DNA of 64,000 nucleotides from Mycobacterium ahvazicum (lineage in GTDB: Bacteria > Actinomycetota > Actinomycetes > Mycobacteriales > Mycobacteriaceae): contig NZ_FXEG02000003.1 of NCBI RefSeq assembly GCF_900176255.2, forward strand, positions 1-64,000, written 5' to 3'. The position numbers and the translations under genes are program-made. Under the pieces are notes generated by a model that saw only the letters and a list, made by a program, of their open reading frames with translations, had not been told where the DNA came from and did not search any database. Below are positions 1-12,100 of the stretch, in pieces (position 1 is the stretch's first letter; every line of letters starts with the position of its first letter).

Positions 1-127
1 GCAAACTCGACACCTCCGCGTTGCCGGCACCGGAATACAGCAGTGCTGAGTATCAGGCCCCAGGTGGTCCTGTCGAGGAAATTTTGGCGGGCATCTATGC
101 CCAAGTCCTCGGCCTGGAGCGGGTCGG
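1..127 (+). repeat. Intragenic direct repeat, copy 1 of 2 (copy 2 at 9010-9136)
   Basis: Bases 1-127 are identical to 9010-9136 by direct reading; the first difference is at 128 (a versus g). Both copies encode the end of an A domain and the start of a PCP. Identity at synonymous sites implies recent recombination or gene conversion between modules of the same synthetase. Confidence 0.9.
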
Positions 128-3100
128 AATACACGACTCATTCTTCGATCTCGGCGGCGACAGCATCTTGTCGATGCAGGTGGTGGCACACGCCCGCGCT
201 GCTGGGGTCCTGTGTCGGCCTCGAGACGTGTTCGTCGCGCAGACGGTGGCCGGTCTGGCCCAAGTGGCCGTCTTCACTAGTACTGAGCCGGATGTCCTCG
301 ACGAGGGTGTCGGTCCGGTCGTGGCGACGCCGATCATGCGCTGGTTGCACGACATGCGGGGCCCGACCGACCAGGTCAACCAGACGCTGGTGGTGCAGGC
401 CCCAGCGGGAGTAAGCGAATCCGACGTGTCGGCGATTTTGCAAGCACTACTCGATCGGCATGCCATGTTGCGGCTGAAATCCGCCGAAAACGTAGCTAAT
501 GGTTGGTCACTGGTGGTACCCGAGGTCGGATCGGTGCGGATTGAGGACTGTCTGCACTCGGTGGACGTGTTGTCCGAAGAGGCGCTGCTGGCGGCGCGAT
601 TGCGATTGAACCCGGCCGCAGGTTCGATGTTCAGCGCGCTGTGGGTGCCCCACACCGGGCAGTTGGCGTTGATCATTCATCACCTTGCGGTCGACGGGGT
701 GTCATGGCGGATCTTGTTGGAAGACATCAACGTCGCCTGGGCTCAACTCCGCAGCGGGCAGCCCGTCTGCTTGCCGGCGCCCACCACGTCATTCGCCCGC
801 TGGTCGTCGTTGTTGGCAGAGCATGCCCGCAGTCCTGCGCTGCTGGCATTCGCCGAATCATGGCGCGAGGTCTTAGCGATTCCTGCGACGCTACCGGCGG
901 CTCATCCCGACACGGACACCCATGCCACGGCCGGTCAGCTGTCAGTTTCGTTGGACTCCGACACGACCCGCCAGCTGCTCAGTGAGGTGCCTGCGGCGTT
1001 TCACGCTGGGGTACAGGAGATTTTATTAATCGCATTTGCGTTGGCTTGCAAAGAATTCCTCGACGCAGCCGGGAAGTCGATCGGTATCGACGTTGAGGGC
1101 CATGGACGCCACGAGGAAATGGTCGCCGATAGCGACCTTTCGCGGACGGTGGGATGGTTCACCACCAAATACCCAGTGGCGCTGGCAGTCGGTGAGCTGC
1201 CCTGGGAACAGGTCTGTGGCGGTGACGCGGCACTGGGGACAGTGATCAAGGATGCCAAGGAACAGCTGCGCGCCTTGCCTGACGGCCTGACCTACGGCTT
1301 GCTGCGATATTTGAATCCCGACGCCGATCTTCGCGGTCCGGACCCGGTGATCGGGTTCAACTACTTGGGGCGTCTCGGAGCAGGCGCAGGGAGGGTATCC
1401 GACGAACTGTGGCGTGTCAGCGGGCACAGCTTATGGGCGACGAATGTGGCCGCGGCTGTGTCAACGCCGTTGCCGCACACCGTTGAGCTGAATGCCGGCA
1501 CCATGGATGCCGAAGCGGGCCCGTGTCTGCACGCCGCGTGGAGATGGGCTTCGTCGGCTCTGAATCGTGCGCACATCACCCGCCTGAGCCGGCTGTGGTT
1601 CGACGCCTTGGCCGGCATCTGCACCCATGTCCGCGAGGGCGGGGGCGGACTGACCCCCTCCGACATCGTCCCTACTCGGCTGAGTCAACGGCAGATCGAC
1701 GAGTTGCAGCAGCAATATCGGGTCGCTGATGTGCTACCTCTAACGCCCCTACAAGAGGGTCTTCTCTTCCACGCCACACTCGCGAACGGTTCGGGGGAGG
1801 ACGTCTACGCGGTACAGCTGGACATCACGATGGTCGGGATTCTCGACCGGGACAGGCTGCGCGATGCGGTGCAGACCAGCATCAGCCGCCACCCCAACTT
1901 GGTGGCGAGATTCTGTGACCAATTCGATCGGCCGGTGCAGGTCATCCCGTCGGATCCCGTAATCGATTGGCAATACGTCGAACTCGACGTCGGTGAGCAG
2001 ATCGAAGAGTTATGTGCTGCCGAGCGGGCCGCCGTCTGCGATCTCGCCAGCCAACCGCCCTTTCGGGCTGCGCTCGTCGCCGTTACGCATAATCGGCATC
2101 GGCTGGTGCTGACAAACCATCACATCGTCCTCGACGGCTGGTCTCTACCGGTTCTGGCACAGGAGATTTTCAGCAGCTACAACGGGCACCGGTTGCCCGA
2201 ACCCACGCCCTACCGCAGGTTCATGAGCTGGTTGGCCGGCCGCGATCTGGAAGCCGCACGCGCGTCCTGGGGGGAGGTGTTGGCCGGTTTTGAAACCCCC
2301 ACTCTCGTCGGCTCTCCGGGGCGCTTGGACCGCGGGCGACGAGGCGTCAAGTCTTTCGCGGTCTCAGCGGAGACCTCAGGAGCCGTTAGCGAGTTGGCGC
2401 GCGACCAACGCACCACGGTCAGCACGGTATTGCAGGCCGCGTGGGCGCAGCTGCTGATCGAGATGACGGGACAGCACGACGTGGTCTTCGGGACGAGCGT
2501 GTCGGGAAGGTCGACCGACGTTGCCGGTGTGGAAGCGATGGTTGGCCTGCTGATCAACACGGTGCCGGTCCGGGCGAACATCACCTCTACCACCACCGTC
2601 TCAGGCTTGTTGAATCAGTTGCAGTCCGCTCACAACCACACCCTCGAGCATCAGCATTTGGCGCTCGCCGACATCCAGCGTGTCACCGGCCACGACCAAC
2701 TGTTCGACACCCTTTTCGTATTCGAGAACTATCCGATCGATGTGGCTGCACTACTGGGCACTCAAGGATTGGTCGTAACCAATTTCACTGCAACCGAATA
2801 CAACCACTACACATTGACGGTGCAGGCCACCCCCGGCCGTGAACTACGTCTCCGCGTCGAATACGACACCAACACCTTTGACGATGCAGCCATCGATAAT
2901 TTGGGCGGCCGGCTCCGACGCTTGCTAGCTTGCATGGTCGCCGATTCCGCGCGGCGACTGTCATCGATGGACCTGCTTGATTCCGATGAGCGCGACATGG
3001 TCGACGGGTGGGGCAATCGATCGGCGCTGACCGCGTCCCTGTCCAGAACGAGCTCAATTCCTGAAGTGTTCGCCGCACGGGTGGCGCGGGCGCCGGACGC

Positions 3101-6100
3101 GGGAGCAGTGACGTTCGACGGTCACACCATGACTTATCGGGAGCTCGATGAGGCATCAAACCGGTTGGCGTACCTGCTGATCGGGCATGGCGCGAGTCCT
3201 GGTGAACGGGTGGCTTTGGTATTTCGGCGCTGCGATGAGGCGATCGTCGCGATCTTAGCTGTACTCAAGACCGGGGCCGCCTATGTGCCGATCGACCCGG
3301 TCCTGCCGCCGGCGCGTGTCGAGTTCGTCCTCGCCGACGCGACACCATCAGCGGTCGTCACCACCGCGGCTCTGCGCTCACGGCTCAGCGAGTTCGCAGG
3401 GCCCGTCATTGAGCTCGATGACCTTGCGATGGACACCCAGCCAGCGACGGTCCCACCTGTTCCGGCGCCAGATGATATCGCCTATTTTATCTACACTTCC
3501 GGCACCACCGGCACGCCGAAAGGCGTTGCCATCGCCCACCACAACGTCGTGTGGCTCGCCGGAGCACTCGACGAAAGCCTGCCGCCGGGGCGGACCTGGA
3601 CTCAGAGTCATTCCACGGCCTTCGACTACTCGGTTTGGGAAATCTTCGGGGCGCTACTGCAGGGCCGACGCGTGGTGGTCATACCCGAATCCGTTGCAGC
3701 TACCCCCGAGGAGTTGCACTCGCTGCTGATCGCTGAACAGGTCAGTGTGTTTACCACCACTCCGTCCGCGGTGGCGATGCTCTCGCCCGAAGGGCTGGAA
3801 TCCACGGCGGTCGTGGTGGCCGGTGAAGCATGCCCCACCGAGATAGTGGATCGGTGGGCAGCCTCTGGGCGGGTGATGATCGATGCCTATGGCCCAACCG
3901 CACTCACCGTATGCGCCTCGATCAGTGCTCCCCTGACACCGGGGGCCGGTTTGGTGCCTATCGGCGTGCCGATATCGCGCGCAGCGGTGTTTGTCCTTGA
4001 GGGGTGGTTGCGGCTGGTTCCGCCTGGGGTGGTGGGTGAGTTGTATGTGGCCGGTGCTGGTGTGGGGGTGGGGTATTGGCGGCGTTCGGGATTGACGGGG
4101 TCGCGGTTTGTGGCGTGTCCGTTCGGGGCGCCGGGTGCGCGGATGTATCGCACCGGGGATTTGGTGTCCTGGGGCCCGGATGGCCAGCTGCAGTATTTCG
4201 GGCGTGCGGATGAACAGGTCAAGATCCGCGGCTACCGCATCGAACTCGGCGAAGTGCGTGGTGCGTTAACCCGCATGGCGGGGGTGGATCAGGCGGTCGT
4301 CATCGCCCGCGAGGACTCGTCTGGTGTTAAACGGCTGGTAGCCTATATCACCGAATCATTTATGGGGTCAGTCGATCCTAGCGGAATGCGGGCTCAACTC
4401 GTCGGCCTGCTTCCGCCGTATATGGTGCCGGCATCGATCGTGGTTCTCGATGCACTGCCTCTGACGGTCAACGGCAAACTCGACATCCGCGCTCTCCCGG
4501 CACCCCTGTATCGGGGCCACGAGCCCTACCGGGCGCCACGTACTGCGGTGGAAGAGGTTCTCGTGGGCGTCTACGCCCAAGTGCTGGGTGTGGAGCGGGT
4601 AGGTATCGACGAGTCGTTCTTCGACTTAGGTGGAGACAGCATCATGTCGATGCAGGTGGTGTCTCGCGCACGGGCCGCTGGCCTGTTGTGTCGGCCGCGG
4701 GACGTGATTGTCGAGCAGACCGTGGCCCAACTGGCCCGAGTCGTGACCTCCACCGGCAGTGAATCAGGCGTTGCTGATGCGGGGGTCGGTCCAGTGCTCG
4801 TCACTCCGATCATCAGTTGGCTGCACGATGTGGAGGGCGCGGTCGATGAGTTCAACCAGACGGTGGTGGTGCGGGCCCCGGCAAAGGTGACCCAGGCCGA
4901 CGTCGTCGCTCTGCTGCAGGCGCTGCTTGATCGACATGCAGCGTTGCGGCTGCGGGTTGACGACGACGGGGCTGGTGGTTGGTCGTTGGTGGTGCCCGAG
5001 GTCGGATCGGTGCGGGCTGCGGACTGTCTGCAGTCGGTGGATGCGTTGTCCGAGGATGCGTTGGTGACGGCGCGATCTCGGCTGGATCCTGGGGCCGGGA
5101 TCATGCTCAGTGCGGTGTGGGCGACTGGCTCGGATCAGCTTGCTTTGATCGCTCATCATTTGGCTGTCGACGGGGTGTCGTGGCGAATCCTGTTGGAAGA
5201 CATCAACATTGCATGGGCTCAGCGTTGTGGCGGGCAGAGTATAGTGTTGCCGTCGGGTGGAACGTCGTTTGCCACCTGGGCGACATTGCTGCGCGAGTAC
5301 GCGTGCAGCGACCCGGTAGTGGAGCTCGCGGCCGCATGGCGTCAGGTTGCGGCGACCCCGCCGGTGTTATCGGCCGCGACTCCTTACGTGGACACCTGCG
5401 CCACAGCGGGGCGGTTGTCAGCGTCGTTGGACACCGACACTACGCGGCAGCTACTCGGTCCGGTGCCCCGGGCGTTTCACGCGAGTGTGCAAGACATCTT
5501 GCTGATTGCATTCGGACTGGCGTGCAACGAGTTCCTCGGTACCCGAGGTGCGCCGATCGGCGTCGATGTCGAGGGTCACGGCCGTTACGAAGGAGTCGGC
5601 GTCGACGTCGACCTATCGCGAACGGTGGGGTGGTTCACCGCCAAATACCCGGTTGCGCTCGCGGCCGGTGAACTGTCCTGGATCCAAGTCATTTCCGGGG
5701 ATGCCGCACTTGGGCCGGTCGTCAATGATGTCAAGGAGCAGCTGCGCAGCCTGCCCGATGAGCTGACCTACGGCTTACTGCGCTATTCGAATCCTGACGT
5801 AGACCTACGCGGTTCCGACGCCGCGATCGGGTTCAACTACCTGGGGCGCCTAGCCGGGAGTACCGCCGAGTTCTCCGACGGACTGTGGCTTATCGACCCG
5901 GACGCCATGTCTTTTGCTCGCGCCGCTTCGGCGATACCCATGTCGTTGATACATGCGGTAAGCCTCGATTCGGCAACCATCGAAACCAAGGCCGGTCCGT
6001 GCTTACACGCCAACTGGACATGGGCGCCCTCGGTACTCGACGACGAGAGGATGGACCTGCTCGGCCGGTTATGGTTTGAAGCACTGCAGGGCATCTGTGC

Positions 6101-9100
6101 ACACGTCCGTCGCGGTGGGGGTGGTCTGAGTCCCTCGGACATCGTTCCAACGCGCCTGAGCCAGCAGCAGATCGACCAACTGCAACTGCAATATCGGATC
6201 GCGGACGTGCTGCCCTTGACCCCCTTGCAGCAGGGCCTGCTATTCCACGCCACTATTGCGGAGGGATCGAAGGATGATCTGTATGCAGTGCAGCTCGACA
6301 TCGCTCTGTCCGGTGCCTTGGATCAGGACCGGCTGCGGGACGCGGTGCAGGCAGTCATAAAGAGGCATCCTCATCTTGTCGCTGACTTCTGCACATCGTT
6401 CAGCGAACCGGTGCAGGTCATTCCTGCCCATCCAGATCTTGCCTGGCAATACCTGGATCTCAGGGCCGACAACCACTTCGACGCCACTATCGAGCGGCTG
6501 TGCGCTGTTGAGCGCATCGCGGTCTGCGACGTCGCCGATCAACCGGCGTTCCGGGCCGCGTTGATCCGCACCGCAGGAGACCAGCATCGGTTGGTATTGA
6601 CTAACCACCACATCGTGCTCGATGGCTGGTCGCTGCCGGTGCTGCTGCAGGAGATCCTCGGCGGCTATCACGGGCACCCCCTACCCGAAGCTGTGCCTTA
6701 CCGCAGGTACCTCATTTGGTTGGCCGACCAAGATCGCGCTGCGGCTGAGGCAGTTTGGGCCAAGGCCTTCGATGGTTTCCAGATTCCCACCCTGCTTTCC
6801 TCGCCAGGGCTGTTGACGTTCGGGCGACGAGGCGTCGGATCGGCACGAGTCTCAGCCGAGATCACCCAGGCACTAGGTGAGTTGGCACGGTCGTGTCACA
6901 CCACCTTGAGTACCGTCTTGCAGGCCGCGTGGGCACAGTTGCTCACGGTTGTTACTGGTCAATTCGACGTAGCCTTCGGCACCGTGGTGTCTGGGCGGAC
7001 CGCCGATGTGATTGGTGCGGAATCGATGGTCGGCTTGCTGATCAACACCGTGCCCGTCCGGGCGCGTGTCGAGGCAACGACCAGCGTTACCGACCTCCTA
7101 AACCAACTGCGAGGATTCCACAACGACACCATCGACCATCATCATCTAGCGCTCAACGAGATTCACGGTGCTACCGGCCACGCCCAGCTGTTCGACACCC
7201 TGTTCGTCTTCGAGAACTACCCCATCGACACGGCCGGACTGCTCGACACGCAGGAAGTCACCGTCACCGGGTTAACCAGCCGAGAACACAACCACTACCC
7301 GCTGACCGTGCAAGCCACTCCCGGTTACGAACTGGCGCTGCGCGTCGAGTACGACGTCGATGTGTTTGACGTGGTGAGCGTTGAGACGTCGGTGCAGCGG
7401 TTGCGGCGGGTGTTGGTGGCTATGGTCGATGAGCCGGGGCGGCGGTTGTCGTCGATCGATGTGATTGGTGAGCGGGAACGCAGCGTGCTTGCCCGGTGGG
7501 GTAATCGGGCGGTGTTGAGTGCTCCGTCGCCGGCATTGGGGTCGATTCCGGTGGTGTTCGCCGAGCAGGTGGGCCGGTCGCCGGGGGCGGTGGCGGTGAC
7601 GTGTGGGGGCCGCGGACTCACTTATCGAGAGCTTGATGAGGCGTCGAATCGGTTGGCGCATCTGCTGGTTGGGCGCGGGGTTGGCCGGGGATGCTTGGTG
7701 GCGCTGTTGTGTTCGCGTTCAGTGCAGGCGATCACGGCGATGCTGGCAATACTCAAGGCCGGGGCGGGGTATGTGCCGATCGATCCTGCGGTGCCGGCGG
7801 CGCGGTTGCATTTCATGCTCGCTGACGCGGCACCGGTTGCGGTGCTCACGACGGCAGGATTGGAGCAGCGGGTAGCCGACTACGGCTTGCCGGTCATCAA
7901 CGTCGAGGAGCCGGCCATCCAGGAAGGTCCGGCGACCGCGTTGCCGGGGTCGGGGCCGGACGATGTTGCGTATGTGATTTACACCTCAGGCACCACCGGA
8001 ACCCCTAAAGGCGTTGCCGTCACGCACGATAACGTCAGCCAGCTGTTGGCCACTGGAGGGCGCAAAGCATCGAACGATGTCGGTTCGGTGTGGTCGCAGT
8101 GTCATTCTTTGGCGTTCGATGTGTCGGTGTGGGAGATCTGGGGTGCGTTGTTGTCGGGTGGGCGTTTGGTGGTGGTGCCTGATGACGTGGTGCGTTCACC
8201 GCAGGACTTGCATGCGTTGTTGGTCGCTGAGCGGGTCACGGTGTTGAGTCAGACGCCGTCGGCGTTTTATGCGTTGCAGTCCGCTGATGGGTTGCAGCCC
8301 GCGCTGGGTCAGCAGCTTGCGTTGCGGGCGGTGGTGTTCGGTGGGGAAGCGCTTGAGCCACGGCGTCTTGGGTCGTGGCTGGACCGTCATGCGGATGCGC
8401 CGCGGCTGATCAATATGTACGGCATTACCGAAACCACTGTGCACGCTTCGTTCCGCGAAATCGGGGCCGGCGACCTCGAGGGTATCGCCAGCCCTATCGG
8501 GGTGCCGTTGGAGCACCTTGCGTTTTTTGTTCTTGATGGGTGGTTGCGGCTGGTTCCGCCTGGGGTGGTGGGTGAGTTGTATGTGGCCGGTGCTGGTGTG
8601 GGGGTGGGGTATTGGCGGCGCTCGTCGCTGACGGGGTTGCGGTTTGTGGCGTGTCCGTTCGGGGCACCTGGTGCGCGGATGTATCGCAGTGGTGATTTGG
8701 TGTCGTGGGGCACTGATGGCCAGTTGCGGTATCACGGTCGCGGCGACGAGCAAGTCAAAATCCGCGGACACCGCATCGAACTGGGGGAGGTGCGTAGTGC
8801 GTTGGCGGGTGTGGCCGGGGTGGATCAGGCCGTGGTGATCGCCCGCGAGGATTCGTCCGGTGTGAAGCGGCTCGTGGGTTACGTCACTGAATCGTCCACG
8901 GGGGCTGTTGCTTTGGATGGTGTCCGCACTGAACTGGGCGAGCGGTTGCCGGCCTATATGGTGCCGGCGGCGGTCGTGGTTCTTGACACGATTCCGTTGA
9001 CGGCCAACGGCAAACTCGACACCTCCGCGTTGCCGGCACCGGAATACAGCAGTGCTGAGTATCAGGCCCCAGGTGGTCCTGTCGAGGAAATTTTGGCGGG

Positions 9101-12100
9101 CATCTATGCCCAAGTCCTCGGCCTGGAGCGGGTCGGGGTACACGACTCATTCTTTGAGCTGGGCGGGGATTCGTTGGCGGTGATGCGCTTGGTCGCGGCG
9201 ATCAACGTGGCTTTGAATGCGGATGTTTCGGTGCGGGCGGTATTCGAGGCGCCGACGGTGGCCCGGTTGGCGCCGCGCATTGGTCGGGTTGAGGGTAGGC
9301 GTGAGCCGTTGGTGGCTGTTGAGCGGCCTGCTGTCATTCCGTTATCGTTTGCGCAGTCGCGGTTGTGGTTTATCGAGCAGTTACAAGGGCCTTCGCCGGT
9401 TTACAACATGCCGATCGCGTTGCGGCTGTGCGGGAATTTGAATGCCGAGGCGCTGGGGGCGGCGCTAGTCGATGTCGTAGCGCGCCACGAGAGCCTACGC
9501 ACGATTATTACCGCGCCCGGTGGTGCACCACAGCAACTGATTCTTCCGATCGACCGTGTCGATTCCGGTTGGGTCGTCGTTGATGCCACCGATTGGCCGG
9601 CGACGAAATTGACTGAGGCCATCGACGGAGTCGTGCGGCACCATTTTGATTTGTCCGCTGAAATTCCTTTGCGTGCAGTGCTTTTCCGTGTCGACGAGCG
9701 CGAGTATGTGCTAGCAGGTGCCATCCACCATATCGCCGGGGACGGCTCGTCCCTCGGTCCGCTGGTGCGTGATTTGGGTGTGGCGTATGCCAGCAGGTGT
9801 GCAGGGCAGGGGCCGGGGTGGGCGCCGTTGGCGGTGCAGTATGCCGATTACACGTTGTGGCAGCGTGCCCGGTTGGGTGATCTCGAGGACGAGGACAGTG
9901 GCGTCGCGGCGCAGTTGGCGTATTGGCAGGATGTGCTGGCGGGGATGCCTGAGCGATTGGCGCTTCCCACCGATCGTCCCTACCCGGTGGTGGCTGATCA
10001 TCGTGGTGCGACGGTTATCGTCGACTGGCCGGCCGAGTTGCAGCAGCAGGTCGTTGCGTTGGCACGGGAACATAACGCGACCAGTTTCATGGTGATGCAG
10101 GCTGCTTTGGCGGTGCTGCTGTCCCGGCTGAGTGCGAGTTCTGATGTGGCAGTCGGCTTCCCGATCGCGGGGCGCTCCGATCCGGCTCTGGATGAGTTGA
10201 TCGGTTTCTTCGTCAACACCTTGGTGCTGCGCGTGGATCTGTCCGGCGATCCCACTATCGCCGACGTGCTGGCCCAAGTGCGTCGGCGCAGCCTGGATGC
10301 CTACGAACACCAGGACGTGCCCTTCGAAGTGCTTGTCGAACGACTCAACCCCACCCGGTCGTTGACCCACCACCCTGTGGTCCAGGTGTTGTTGGCCTGG
10401 CAACACACCACCGGACTCAGTGGTGGCCCCGCAGCGGGGTCTTTGGGTGAGTTGCGTGTCATGCCACTGCCAGTGGATACCCACACCGCGCGCATGGATT
10501 TGATGTTCTCACTGGCTGAGCGTTTCACCGAGTCTGGTGAGCCTGGGGGGATCGGCGGGACGGTGGAGTTTCGCACTGATGTGTTTGACGTGGTGAGCGT
10601 TGAGACGTTGGTGCAGCGGTTGCGGCGGGTGTTGGTGGCTATGGTCGATGAGCCGGGGCGGCGGTTGTCGTCGATCGATGTGATTGGTGAGCGGGAACGC
10701 AGCGTGCTTGCCCGGTGGGGTAATCGGGCGGTGTTGAGTGCTCCGTCGCCGGCATTGGGGTCGATTCCGGTGGTGTTCGCCGAGCAGGTGGGCCGGTCGC
10801 CGGGGGCGGTGGCGGTGACGTGTGGGGGCCGCGGACTCACTTATCGAGAGCTTGATGAGGCGTCGAATCGGTTGGCGCATCTGCTGGTTGGGCGCGGGGT
10901 TGGCCGGGGATGCTTGGTGGCGCTGTTGTGTTCGCGTTCAGTGCAGGCGGTCACGGCGATGCTGGCAATACTCAAGGCCGGGGCGGGGGATGTGCCCTTG
11001 GATCCTGCATATCCCGATGCGCGGATCGGGTTGGTGCTTAGTGATGCCGCGCCGTTGGTGGTGTTGACGACCAGCGAGCTGGCTGGCCGGTTGGGCGGGT
11101 TTGATGTGGCGGTGATCAACCTCGATGATCTGGCCGCCGGTTCCTGGCCTGCTAGCGCATTGCCGGGGTCGGGGCCGGACGATGTTGCGTATGTGATTTA
11201 CACCTCAGGTACTACTGGAACTCCGAAAGGTGTTGCGGTTACTCACGGTAATGTCACTCAGCTTGTGATGTCGTTGGATGCCAGCGTGCCGGTGGGTCCG
11301 GGGCAGGTGTGGTCGCAGTGGCATTCCTACAGTTTTGATATTTCGGGTTGGGAGATTTGGGGGGCGTTGCTCAACGGCAGCCGGTTGGTGGTGGCGCCTG
11401 ATGACGTGGTGCGTTCACCGCAGGACTTGCACGCCTTGTTGGTCGCCGAGCAGGTCACGGTGCTCAGTCAAACCCCGTCAGCTATTACCGCGTTGTCGCC
11501 GCGGGGTTTGGAGTCGGTGGCGTTGTTGGTTGGTGGTGAGGCCTGTCCGCCCGAGGTGGTCGATGAGTGGGCGCCGGGACGGCTGATGATCAACCAGTAT
11601 GGCCCCACCGAAACGACCATGTGGGTGGCGATGAGTGCGCCCTTGGTGCCCGAAACTGGTGTGGTGCCGATCGGTTCGCCGGTGCCGGGTGCGGCGTTTT
11701 TTGTTCTTGATGGGTGGTTGCGGCTGGTTCCGCCTGGGGTGGTGGGTGAGTTGTATGTGGCCGGTGCTGGTGTGGGGGGGGGGTATTGGCGGCGCTCGTC
11801 GCTGACGGGGTTGCGGTTTGTGGCGTGTCCGTTCGGGGCACCTGGTGCGCGGATGTATCGCAGTGGTGATTTGGTGTCGTGGGGCACTGATGGCCAGTTG
11901 CGGTATCACGGTCGCGGCGACGAGCAAGTCAAAATCCGCGGACACCGCATCGAACTCGGCGAAATACAAACGGCCCTAACCAGCTTCGAGGGCGTCAGGC
12001 AAGCTGTGGTCGTCGCCCACGACGACCCTTTCGCCGGCAAACGTCTCGTCGCCTATCTCAGCCTCGACCATGGCACCACCCCCGACCACGGCGCCAAGGT

